Assembly (NCBI RefSeq): GCF_937872355.1
Contig: NZ_CALMSV010000123.1
Location: 1-40,463, forward strand
Source: an uncultured Sphingorhabdus sp.
GTDB taxonomy: Bacteria; Pseudomonadota; Alphaproteobacteria; Sphingomonadales; Sphingomonadaceae
Length of the DNA: 40,463 nucleotides
Direction: 5' to 3'
Part shown: piece by piece, positions 1 through 7,641 of the stretch
Layout: every line of letters starts with the position of its first letter
Numbering within the stretch: position 1 is the stretch's first letter
Notes under the pieces: model-generated
Database searches by the model: none
The model's input: the letters and a program-made list of their open reading frames with translations, nothing else
What the model was told of the DNA's origin: nothing
Translations under genes and position numbers: made by a program

Positions 1-3000
1 CAATGGTGCTGAGAAAGCGCTTCTCGGCCTTCACGTCTGTCGCAATCGGACGAAACAGCGGCGGCTGCGCCTGGTTGGTCCGGTTGGTGCGGCCAAGGCC
101 TTGGATCGCGGCGTCGGCCTTCCAGCCGGGCTCGAGCAGGTAATGGACGCGCAACCGGCGATTCCGCGCCGACAGTTCGGCATGGTAACTCCGCCCCGTG
201 CCGCCGGCGTCGGAGAACACGAGGATGCGCTTGACGTCATCCATGAAGGCCGAGGTCTCGGCGAGATTGGCCGAGCCTGCGCGGTTTTCGACCACCAGCC
301 GGTCGCCCTTGCGGATGACGCGGCGCGAGCGGCCCGTCACCTCGGCGACCAGTTCGGTGCCGAAGCGCTGGATGACCTGATCCAGTGCCCCAGGTACCGG
401 CGGCAGCGAGGCAAGCTTCTCGATGAGGCGGTCACGGCGTGCGACGGCTTCCCGGCTCTCGACCGGCTGGCCGTCGCGATAGACAGGCCGGGAGCAGAGG
501 TTACCTTCCGAGTCGGTGAAGGGTTCGTAGAGCTGGACCGGGAAGGAGTGGGCGAGGTAGTCGAGGACATACTCGCGCGGGGTGATGTCGACCTGGACGT
601 CGCCCCATTCTTCAGTTGGAATCTCCGCGAGCCGGCGCTCCATCAGCGCTTCGCCCGTCGACACGATCTGGATGACCGCGGCGTGCCCAGCCTCAAGATC
701 GTTCTCGATCGCACGGATCAGTGACGGGGTCTTCATCGAGGTCAGGAGGTGACCGAAGAAGCGCTGCTTCGCGCTTTCGAAGGCGGAGCGTGCCGCAGAT
801 TTGGCCTGCCCGTTCAGCGTTCCCGTTGCGCCGGTGATGTTGGCGGCCCGCATCGCCGCGTCCAGGTTATTATGGATGACGCTGAACGCACCGGCATAGG
901 CGTCGTAAATGCGGACCTGCTCCGGCGTCAGTTGGTGCTCAACAAGCTCGTACTCGACGCCCTCGTAAGAGAGCGAGCGGGCTGCGTAGAGGCCGAGCGC
1001 CTTGAGGTCGCGCGCCAGCACCTCCATGGCCGCGACCCCACCCTCCTCGATCGCTTCGACGAACTCGGCACGGGTGGCGAACGGAAAGTCGGCGCCGCCC
1101 CAAAGGCCGAGGCGTTGGGCATAAGCGAGATTGTGGACCGTGGTTGCGCCCGTCGCCGACACATAGACCACGCGGGCATTCGGCAGCGCGTGCTGGAGCC
1201 TCAAGCCCGCGCGCCCCTGCTGAGAGGCCGCTTGGTCACCACGCTCGCCCTTGCCCCCGATCGCATTCTGCATGGCGTGGCTCTCGTCGAAGACGATCAC
1301 TCCGTCGAAGTCCGAGCCCAACCATTCGACGATCTGCCTGACGCGCGAAAGCTTCTCGCCACGCTCGTCGGTCCGTAGCGTGGCGTAGGTGGTAAATAGG
1401 ACGCCTTCCGCAAGCCGGATCCGGGTGCCCTGGCGAAACCGGGACAAGGGCGTAACGAGCAGGCGCTCCATCCCGAGCGCGGACCAATCGCGCTGCGCGT
1501 CCTCGATCAGCTTGTCGGATTTGCTGACCCAGACGGCACGTCGGCGGCCCTTGAGCCAGTTGTCGAGCAGAATCCCGGCGACCTGCCGGCCCTTGCCCGC
1601 GCCGGTGCCATCGCCCAAGAACCAGCCGCGGCGAAAGCGGACGGCATTCTCTGCGTCATCGCGCGCGGCGGCGATAACATCAAAGGTCGCATCGACCGTC
1701 CAGGAGCCCACGAGAAACTCAGAATGCGCCTCGCCGGCATAGATGACGCTCTCAAGTTGGGCGTCCGACAGAACTCCATCTGCCACCAGACTCGAAGGCA
1801 GGTGCGGACGATAGGATGGTTTCGGTGACGCAACGGACGCCATCGCCGCGGACTGCACGAGCTTGGTCGGGTGTGCGCACGATCCGGGAATACGGATCGA
1901 TTGCAATCCGTATTCCTCGTAAAGGGCATCGGTGAGCCGGGTGCCTTCCGGCGGCGACCATTCGACCGTTTCGTATGTAAGTTCGACGCCTTCTGGCGCG
2001 GCGTCTCTCGAAGAAGACGATGAGCGTGGTGCAACGGCGCCCAGCGATCGCGACATAGCCGGCCGCTCGATAGCGACGATCTCCGGTGATATGGCGACGG
2101 GCAGCCTTGGAGGCACATGCTGGTTCACCAAGTCGAGCAAGGTAGCGACGTCGGCCGCCATGCCTGGCGAAGCCGGAAAAGCCGTCGGATCGGCAGCGGG
2201 CAGCTTGTCGATCACAAGCAGCCGTGTGTCGATTTGTGTTCCGTGCTTCGCGTAGATGGCGCCGTCGATCGCCGCAGAAAACGCTACCTGCCCGCGTTCC
2301 TGGAGCCGCACAAAGGCTTCTCGCCATGCCGGGTTATCCGGTGCGAAGCTGGCGCCAGTGATGGCGACAAGGCGTCCACCGTCGCCAAGACGCGCGAGCG
2401 CTGAAGCGATGTGACGGAGAGCCGCATCCGTCATCCGTCGGTCTACGTTCGTCAATGCCGAGAACGGCGGGTTCATCAGAACGACGCTCGGCACGACACT
2501 CGCGTCGAGGTGGTCGTCGATCTGTGCAGCATCGAACCGCGAGACCTTAACGCCTGCGAAGAGATGATCGAGCAGCGCCGCGCGGGCCTCGGCCAACTCG
2601 TTCAAGACCAGAACGCCGCCGGCGAGCTCGGCAAAGACGGCGAGCAAACCGGTCCCAGCAGAAGGCTCAAGAACGCGATCGGCCGGCGTAATGCCAGCCG
2701 CGGCGCATGCGGCCAGCCCAAGCGGGATCGGCGTCGAGAATTGCTGAAGCGCCTGGCTGTCCTCGGAACGCCGCGTGTGGGTCGGCAGACAGCTAGCGAT
2801 CTTCGTGAGCATCGGCAGCATTGCTGCCGTCGACCCAGCCTTGGCACGCATCGCGGGGCCGAACTTGCGAAGGAACAGAACGGCTGCCGCCTCGCAGACG
2901 TCATAGGCGGTCTTCCAATTCCAAACGCCGGCCGTGTCCGAGGCGCCAAAGGCAGACTCCATGGCGCTACGCAGAACAGCGGCATCGATGCGACGGCCGC

Positions 3001-3112
3001 GTTCGAGCTCGGTCAGGACCTGTCGCGCGGCCCTGACAGCGGCAGAGGTGAGATTTGCAGCGGCACGCATGGAGAGCGGCGTGGCGATGCCGCCGGCAAG
3101 AGATTCGGTCAT
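1..3112 (-). CDS. Strawberry-notch-type helicase with methyltransferase-like domain (3' end outside window)
   Basis: The frame is open for 1037 codons from ATG 3112 to the window edge, so the C-terminus is missing. The N-terminal third has a DNA-methyltransferase-like NPPF motif near residue 213. A superfamily 2 helicase core follows: a Walker A variant GDGTGAGKG near residue 500 and a DESH box near 607. The visible end, around residues 975-1037, holds the FSDAGGTGRSYHA and GLGRTNRTNQ motifs typical of bacterial Strawberry-notch proteins. Such proteins are common on alphaproteobacterial plasmids and conjugative elements, next to ParB-like and ArdC genes as here. Their role is not established; helicase and methylase activity on the element's own DNA is an inference. 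ATG 3112 lacks a clear ribosome binding site, while an out-of-frame ATG at 3152 has a good one. Identity is confident, the start less so. Confidence 0.9.
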   Translation of the reverse strand, partial: MTESLAGGIATPLSMRAAANLTSAAVRAARQVLTELERGRRIDAAVLRSAMESAFGASDTAGVWNWKTAYDVCEAAAVLFLRKFGPAMRAKAGSTAAMLPMLTKIASCLPTHTRRSEDSQALQQFSTPIPLGLAACAAAGITPADRVLEPSAGTGLLAVFAELAGGVLVLNELAEARAALLDHLFAGVKVSRFDAAQIDDHLDASVVPSVVLMNPPFSALTNVDRRMTDAALRHIASALARLGDGGRLVAITGASFAPDNPAWREAFVRLQERGQVAFSAAIDGAIYAKHGTQIDTRLLVIDKLPAADPTAFPASPGMAADVATLLDLVNQHVPPRLPVAISPEIVAIERPAMSRSLGAVAPRSSSSSRDAAPEGVELTYETVEWSPPEGTRLTDALYEEYGLQSIRIPGSCAHPTKLVQSAAMASVASPKPSYRPHLPSSLVADGVLSDAQLESVIYAGEAHSEFLVGSWTVDATFDVIAAARDDAENAVRFRRGWFLGDGTGAGKGRQVAGILLDNWLKGRRRAVWVSKSDKLIEDAQRDWSALGMERLLVTPLSRFRQGTRIRLAEGVLFTTYATLRTDERGEKLSRVRQIVEWLGSDFDGVIVFDESHAMQNAIGGKGERGDQAASQQGRAGLRLQHALPNARVVYVSATGATTVHNLAYAQRLGLWGGADFPFATRAEFVEAIEEGGVAAMEVLARDLKALGLYAARSLSYEGVEYELVEHQLTPEQVRIYDAYAGAFSVIHNNLDAAMRAANITGATGTLNGQAKSAARSAFESAKQRFFGHLLTSMKTPSLIRAIENDLEAGHAAVIQIVSTGEALMERRLAEIPTEEWGDVQVDITPREYVLDYLAHSFPVQLYEPFTDSEGNLCSRPVYRDGQPVESREAVARRDRLIEKLASLPPVPGALDQVIQRFGTELVAEVTGRSRRVIRKGDRLVVENRAGSANLAETSAFMDDVKRILVFSDAGGTGRSYHAELSARNRRLRVHYLLEPGWKADAAIQGLGRTNRTNQAQPPLFRPIATDVKAEKRFLSTI

Positions 3113-3209
3113 GGCAGGAATTCTTTCGGAGAGCAGGAATGGGTCGAACCATCAGGCGCTCTCCTTTGCCCCCGACGGCTCAAACCCTTCCCGGCCCGAC
3201 TCTCACTCT
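3113..3209 (-). promoter_or_regulatory. Leader of the Strawberry-notch gene: AGAGTGAGAG box plus long hairpin
   Basis: Read on the minus strand, an AGAGTGAGAG box (3209-3200) is followed by a long imperfect stem. The arm GGAAGGGTTTGAGCC (3191-3177) pairs with GGTTCGACCCATTCC (3150-3136) with one bulge on each side. Box and stem resemble those ahead of parB and ardC, but the box-to-stem gap is 8 rather than 14 bases and the hairpin sequence differs. The loop carries GGAG (3164-3161) placed 8 bases before an ATG (3152) that is out of frame with the helicase. This is the most divergent of the leader copies. Confidence 0.5.
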
Positions 3210-3298
3210 CCGCCGTTCCCAATAAGAATGGGGACCAGCGCTACACACCGGTCCCCAAGCAACCGCGGGACGGCCAAAGCCGCCCCGCTCTGTGATGA

Positions 3299-5413
3299 TC
3301 ACTCAGCCGCGTCGAGATGTTGCGGATCTTCGTCGGCGGCGGTCTCCTGATCCTCCTCGTCGGCGAGGAATTCGGGCAGCCGGCCCGCCTCGCTCTCCTG
3401 CTCTGACGCCGCATCGGGATCGAGGAGACGCAACGGCTCCGGCAACCAACCCGAGCCATCCAGAAGTCGTTCAGCCTCCTTGGCCATGTCGGCCTTCTTC
3501 AGATGGTCGATCAGTTGCGCCGACGACTCGCCCTTGGCCTGCCGCACGGCATCCAGAATACGCGGCTTGGTAACCCGGCCGAGATAGTTGTCGACGGTCG
3601 GTCGCCAGCCGGCCTGCACCATGTCGAGCCCGACCGCGCGCGCCAGCACATCGGCCTGGTCGAGACGCGTGCGAACGCCATGGGCGGAGACGCGACCCTG
3701 ATTGTAGCGATTGGCTGGCTCATGGACGGCGTTGACCGCAAACGACGCACAGTGGGCGAACAGCGACGCCTGTGCACCACCATCGAGAGCCGTCAGCGCA
3801 TCCCAGAGATCGTTCTCGCTCTTTGGCAACCGTGCCTTCCAGACCTCATGTCGCGCCTCGACTGCTTTGGCCGAGACGCTTTCCCTCAGCCCCGGAGCTT
3901 GGGCGGGAAAGTTCGGCGTGCGAAGGCTGATCTCAAGACAGCTCCCGGACGATGCGAACCGGTAAAAGGCCGTCAGCACGAAGTTATGCAGAACTGCCTG
4001 GAACGCGACCGCTGGATTTCCCGCCAACGCATCACGCAATGTCAGTGTACGATGCGCCGTCAACTCGATGATGAGACGATCCGGCAAAGGTTTGGTCGCG
4101 TCCTCATCATCCTCCTCGGCATCAGCAGCGCCGCCTGCGACCGCGATGACCGTGCGCTGGACGGAAGGGCCCACTTCAAGACCTTCGGTCGACGACGCAT
4201 CGGCGCCCTGCCCGACATCAGGATCAGTTGCCGGCACCTCGTCCTCCGGCCGGACGTAACCCCGGTCCACGGCGAGGCGTCCTTCGGAGTCGATGCTGAT
4301 GAAGACACCAGCTCGGGCGATCTCCGCCGGTTCGTAAAGCATCGGCCGGTCTTCGAATGCAGCCAGGGCCGACTCGATTTCGCCGAGACGCTGATCGACC
4401 TCGTCGGGCAACTCGTCGGCATCCCGGTAGTCGACTTCCAGCTTGGCTTGCTCGGCGTTCAGCGCATCGATGGTGGCCTGCTCCTCAGGCGAGAGATCGA
4501 CGGGCTTGCCTTCGATTTGTCGTAGGCCTTGAGTGTGACCGTAGGGGAAATCTACGGCGACCGAGATCCACTTCCAGCCTTCGGCAGCAATCGTCTCAGC
4601 TTCGGCCTTGAGCTTCTCGGTTACGAGGCGGTCGAGCAAGACGACGTCCTGAAGCCAGCCGCCGTCGTCGTGCTCGAACAGATCCCGCAGAACGCCGCCA
4701 CCCGCGCTCTGATAGGCATCGAGGCCCACAAATTGGGCCCGGGGATCGGAACCGCGCACGGTGTTCTCCGTGAGCAGCCGGCGGATCTGGTATGGCTCGT
4801 CATAACCGGAGCGGCTGACATTCTCCCAGACTTGCTCCTGGCGGGCGTGATCGGCCGTGACCGAGAACGCCATGAGCTGCTCGAGGGTCATGCCGTCTTC
4901 GGCATAGACCTCATGCAGCTTTGGCGAGACCGACGCCAGGCGCAGGCGCTGCTTGACGATTGCAGGGTTCACGAAATGACGCGCGGCAATGTCTTCCTCG
5001 CTCATGCCGAGATCGCGGAGTGTCTGGAAGGCCCTAAACTGATCAAGCGGATGCAGGCCGACCCGCTCATCGTTCTCCGCCACCGAATCGTCCTCGGCGA
5101 TGCCCCCTTCACGCACAACGCACGGCACCGCCTGCGTCTTTGACATCCGCTTCTGTTTTACCAGGAGCTCGAGAGCGCGATAGCGCCTGCCGCCCGCTGG
5201 CACCTCGAACATGCCGGTCTCGTTGCCATCTGCATCGACGACGGCCCGGACACTCAGACCTTGCAGAAGCGTACGCTGCGCGATGCTCTCGGCTAGCTGC
5301 TCGATCGAGACACCGGCCTTGACGCGGCGAACGTTCGACTGGCCGAGCACGAGCTTGTTGAAGGGAATGTCCCGAGAAGGGGACAGCGTGATCTTTTGTA
5401 CGGCTTTCGTCAT
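3299..5413 (-). CDS. ParB-like N-terminal domain protein of plasmid/ICE type
   Basis: The 704-residue protein opens with a ParB/Spo0J-type domain over about residues 10-130. It includes a GGRRYRALELL box like the one shared by ParB CTPase domains, and then a helix-turn-helix-like stretch. It is much longer than a chromosomal ParB of about 300 residues. The middle and C-terminal parts, rich in Asp and Glu, are typical of the large ParB-like proteins of alphaproteobacterial plasmids and conjugative elements. The likely role is DNA binding in maintenance or regulation of the element; true segregation is unproven, since no ParA gene is in view. The frame extends upstream to 5680, but ATG 5413 is chosen because GGAG stands 7 bases before it and because an earlier start would overlap ardC. 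It sits between the helicase/methylase and ardC, all on the minus strand. Confidence 0.85.
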   Translation of the reverse strand: MTKAVQKITLSPSRDIPFNKLVLGQSNVRRVKAGVSIEQLAESIAQRTLLQGLSVRAVVDADGNETGMFEVPAGGRRYRALELLVKQKRMSKTQAVPCVVREGGIAEDDSVAENDERVGLHPLDQFRAFQTLRDLGMSEEDIAARHFVNPAIVKQRLRLASVSPKLHEVYAEDGMTLEQLMAFSVTADHARQEQVWENVSRSGYDEPYQIRRLLTENTVRGSDPRAQFVGLDAYQSAGGGVLRDLFEHDDGGWLQDVVLLDRLVTEKLKAEAETIAAEGWKWISVAVDFPYGHTQGLRQIEGKPVDLSPEEQATIDALNAEQAKLEVDYRDADELPDEVDQRLGEIESALAAFEDRPMLYEPAEIARAGVFISIDSEGRLAVDRGYVRPEDEVPATDPDVGQGADASSTEGLEVGPSVQRTVIAVAGGAADAEEDDEDATKPLPDRLIIELTAHRTLTLRDALAGNPAVAFQAVLHNFVLTAFYRFASSGSCLEISLRTPNFPAQAPGLRESVSAKAVEARHEVWKARLPKSENDLWDALTALDGGAQASLFAHCASFAVNAVHEPANRYNQGRVSAHGVRTRLDQADVLARAVGLDMVQAGWRPTVDNYLGRVTKPRILDAVRQAKGESSAQLIDHLKKADMAKEAERLLDGSGWLPEPLRLLDPDAASEQESEAGRLPEFLADEEDQETAADEDPQHLDAAE

Positions 5414-5494
5414 TTTGGCTCTCCACGACGGGTGGCCGTGAGACTCTCTCTCGGCTTCCAACCCGTCGCGAACAGCCTCCCCTCCTCTCACTCT
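5414..5494 (-). promoter_or_regulatory. Structured leader of the parB-like gene overlapping its ribosome binding site
   Basis: On the minus strand an AGAGTGAGAG box (5494-5485) is followed after 14 bases by CGCGACGGGT (5470-5461). This pairs over 10 positions, one of them a G-U wobble, with ACCCGTCGTG (5433-5424). Inside the 27-base loop a smaller GCCG/CGGC stem (5455-5452 with 5438-5435) can form. The outer stem ends on the first G of the GGAG ribosome binding site (5424-5421), and the start codon follows 7 bases later. Compared with the ardC leader, the wobble pair has moved to the other side, which is a compensatory change and suggests a folded RNA. Confidence 0.65.
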
Positions 5495-5510
5495 CGCGCG
5501 AGGCCAGGCA

Positions 5511-6473
5511 TCACGCCGTCTCGTGATCGGCGACAGCCGAATCCAGCGATGCGGGCTCAATGGACCCGGGAACGAAACCGAGCAAATAGTCCGCGGCCTT
5601 GCTCGCCTGCGAGGCGGCCCGCACGATGGCGCGATTGTCTTCACGCAGGACTTCGAGCCAGGAGCCGATATAGTCGGCATGGCGCACGGTGGGGACGATC
5701 CCTAGCGACGCGCAGCTGAACGCGGAACTCAATTCGGCGACCAGCTCTTCGAAGGCATATTTCTTGGTACCGTAGGATCCGCTCTGGTCGCGATTGAGAC
5801 GCGACGGGTGCCCAGTCGCATGACCGAGTTCATGCAAGGCCGTACGGTGCCAGTTGATGGGTTCGAAATAGGCCTGCGGCGGCGGGACCTGAACATAGTC
5901 TTCGGCTGTTGCATAGAATGCGCGATCTCCACCGATCCGAAATGGAATTCCGCTGGCCGTGATCAGGGCATCGACCGTCGGTTCGATGAGGCCGGCCGGC
6001 GGCGGCGGCGCAGCGGTGGCAATGTCGTCGGGCAGTTGCTCGCACTGATCGGTGTTGAAAACGGTAAATCGCTTGAGGAACGGGATCGCCTGCGCGTCTT
6101 CGCCGGTCTCGGCGGCGCGGCGCTTTTCATCATTCGGCACGAAACGATCCGCGTAGACGACGGTAGTCCCGCGCTCTCCCTTGCGAACGTGGCCGCCAAG
6201 AGAGAGTGCCTGGCGGAAAGTGAGCCAACTTTGACCGGTAAATCCGCGTTCGATCACGACTCCCCAGAGGATGAGGATGTTCACACCACTGTATTGCCGG
6301 TTGGTCGACGCATTTTTCGGCATGGCCAGCGGCGCTTTCGCCGCGGCAGTACCCCAGGGCTGAACCCAGGGGACGCGTCCGGCCTCAAGCTCGGCGATGA
6401 TCTTGTCGGTGATTTCGTTGTAGAGGTTCGCCCGGTCCTGGCCGGCGCGCGCGCAAGCATTAGGGTTTGACAT
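5511..6473 (-). CDS. ardC: ArdC-type antirestriction protein (ssDNA-binding plus metallopeptidase domain)
   Basis: The 320-residue protein has the two-domain ArdC layout: an N-terminal single-stranded DNA-binding domain (about residues 10-140) and a C-terminal zincin-like domain. The metal site is clear: HELGH at residues 214-218 and EELVAEL at 242-248, the usual third-ligand region. ArdC proteins protect incoming conjugative DNA from restriction in the recipient cell. The position next to parB-like and helicase/methylase genes fits an establishment region of a plasmid or conjugative element. ATG 6473 is preceded 7 bases upstream by GGAG, which sits at the foot of a predicted hairpin leader. 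Length and motifs are normal for the family. Confidence 0.93.
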   Translation of the reverse strand: MSNPNACARAGQDRANLYNEITDKIIAELEAGRVPWVQPWGTAAAKAPLAMPKNASTNRQYSGVNILILWGVVIERGFTGQSWLTFRQALSLGGHVRKGERGTTVVYADRFVPNDEKRRAAETGEDAQAIPFLKRFTVFNTDQCEQLPDDIATAAPPPPAGLIEPTVDALITASGIPFRIGGDRAFYATAEDYVQVPPPQAYFEPINWHRTALHELGHATGHPSRLNRDQSGSYGTKKYAFEELVAELSSAFSCASLGIVPTVRHADYIGSWLEVLREDNRAIVRAASQASKAADYLLGFVPGSIEPASLDSAVADHETA

Positions 6474-6554
6474 CGCGGGTCTCCGCGACGGGCACCGCGA
6501 GCCTCTCTCGCAGATTGTAACCCGTCACGGAAAACCAGCCTGCACTCTTACTCT
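6474..6554 (-). promoter_or_regulatory. Structured leader of ardC overlapping its ribosome binding site
   Basis: On the minus strand a one-mismatch copy of the box (AGAGTAAGAG, 6554-6545) is followed after 14 bases by CCGTGACGGG (6530-6521). This pairs over all 10 positions with CCCGTCGCGG (6492-6483), with one G-U pair. Within the 28-base loop a perfect 5-bp hairpin GCGAG/CTCGC (6511-6507 with 6501-6497) can form. The stem covers the first two bases of the GGAG ribosome binding site (6484-6481). The architecture and the 7-base spacing to the start codon match the parB leader exactly. Confidence 0.68.
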
Positions 6555-6560
6555 CAGCTT

Positions 6561-7044
6561 CTTGCCTTAGGCCGCAGGCCTGATCCGGCGTGCGCCAGGG
6601 GCGCATCGCCCCAAGAGAAATGGCACCCGCAGGAGCGTGAGCATAGCGACGCCGAAGGCGGCACGCGGGACCGAGTGCAGCGACGAGACCGGTTAAAAGG
6701 GCACCCGGGAACGGGGCAGTGATAACGATCGCCGCAGGCGAGCCCCTTTTCCGAGTGCCCCCGGCGAGGAGCACCAAAGCTCTGGCGCGAGGGATCGAAG
6801 CCGCAGGCCGAGACGCGGCGCGGCTCGGTTCACGAGAGCCCGGTGCGGCCCTGGCCGCACGCGCACAACCACTAAAAGACTTGAGCGAAAGTGATGCTGG
6901 CAATCCTGCGAGAACAGCCTGGCAATTTCACAGTGGTCTCAGAACGGGCGAAAACCTTGTCCTCTGCTGACTGAGAATCCCAGCCTTGTGTTAGCAGCCG
7001 GAACAAACGGCGGACCACTAGATTCGTGTATTCGGAGTTATTCA
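6561..7044. other. GC-rich intergenic region with many short inverted repeats
   Basis: About 480 bases lie between ardC and the next gene. The open frames here (for example 6719-6970 plus and 6460-6903 minus) look like chance products of GC-rich DNA and carry no recognisable motif. The region is full of small self-complementary patches built on GCCGCAGGC-like words, such as AGGCCGCAGGCCT near 6568 and GGGGCGCATCGCCCC near 6599. A larger pair of complementary blocks lies near 6690-6765 (GGGCACCC against GAGTGCCC). This suggests a folded untranslated leader or a structured backbone element ahead of ardC. No promoter could be assigned with confidence. Confidence 0.4.
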
Positions 7045-7323
7045 ATGCTGATGACCAGTGAGCGAAGGCCGGCGATACGGACACTGCAGGGTTGGGCGAT
7101 CCACGTGCTCCAGGAAGCGGGCGCCATCCGCGAATGCGAAGAGCATGGTTGGATGCAGGACCGCGCCGATCCGCATGCACGAGAGCGAGCCTTCGATATT
7201 GCCCGTCGAGACCCGCCAGCAGACGTCTCCCGTCAAGCCGCGGAGGCCGCGCTTCACGACGTGCTCGACTCGATTGGCGATACCTGCCCAGAATGCCCCC
7301 CTGACGAGGAGGACCCGCGCTAA
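7045..7323 (+). CDS. Small conserved-type rhizobial protein, 92 aa, unknown function
   Basis: ATG 7045 has GGAG 7 bases upstream, so it is preferred to the in-frame ATG two codons later and to the longer open frame from 6988. The protein is mainly helical and acidic, with an Arg/His-rich middle and a C-terminal CPECPPDEE stretch with two cysteines. I do not recognise a named domain. It resembles small hypothetical proteins seen beside Ku and ligase genes in rhizobia, and its position at the head of the repair island fits that. It is convergent with the DUF3606 gene, 25 bases away. Confidence 0.6.
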   Translation: MLMTSERRPAIRTLQGWAIHVLQEAGAIRECEEHGWMQDRADPHARERAFDIARRDPPADVSRQAAEAALHDVLDSIGDTCPECPPDEEDPR

Positions 7324-7348
7324 GCACCGACGCCGACCCGTCTGCTAC

Positions 7349-7537
7349 TCAGCGGCCTAGCCGTTTCTCCACCCGCTTGCGCGCGTTGCCGACCTTTTTG
7401 ACGGCCTTTTTCACCGCCGGCGCCGACTTTCCGGTCTTCTTCGCCTCGTACTGCACTTCGTAGTCCTGCCCGCCTGCCACCCGCGCCCGGTCCTGCTTTC
7501 GTCCGCGCGCCGTTTTGCTCTTCTTCGCTGCCGCCAT
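7349..7537 (-). CDS. DUF3606 small basic protein
   Basis: The 62-residue protein is rich in Lys and Arg and carries the QDRARVAGGQDYEVQYEAKK-like core of DUF3606. This family of small proteins is widespread in Alphaproteobacteria. Their molecular function is unknown. ATG 7537 is chosen because AGGAGG stands 5 bases before it; an in-frame ATG further upstream (7558) has no such site. An EcfG-type stress promoter lies immediately upstream, so induction under general stress is likely. The strong positive charge would allow nucleic acid binding, but that is only an inference. Confidence 0.8.
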   Translation of the reverse strand: MAAAKKSKTARGRKQDRARVAGGQDYEVQYEAKKTGKSAPAVKKAVKKVGNARKRVEKRLGR

Positions 7538-7564
7538 CGGTGCCTCCTGTTGGGACATCGAAGC

Positions 7565-7589
7565 AACGCGACAGGGATTCGCAGGTTCC
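7565..7589 (-). promoter_or_regulatory. Predicted EcfG (general stress sigma factor) promoter for the DUF3606 gene
   Basis: On the minus strand GGAAC (7589-7585) and CGTT (7568-7565) are separated by exactly 16 bases. This is the consensus of alphaproteobacterial EcfG promoters (GGAAC-N16/17-CGTT). Transcription would start near 7557, about 20 bases ahead of the DUF3606 start codon. Both half-sites are perfect matches. Confidence 0.7.
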
Positions 7590-7641
7590 GGAACGATTCG
7601 AACTGTGCCAATTTGAATCGGCTGTAGCGTGGAGTTCTTCA

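Noticed and set aside
3503-4525. 340-codon open frame opposite the parB-like gene
   Set aside because: An antisense shadow typical of GC-rich coding DNA; no motif, and the minus-strand gene is clearly the real one. The same applies to 22158-23000, 25682-26473 and 37339-37965.
5414-5680. N-terminal extension of the ParB-like frame up to 5680
   Set aside because: It runs through the leader hairpin and into ardC, lacks a ribosome binding site, and the ParB-like sequence begins at ATG 5413.
6460-6970. Open frames in both directions in the ardC upstream gap
   Set aside because: Composition and repeats indicate non-coding DNA; no recognisable protein features.
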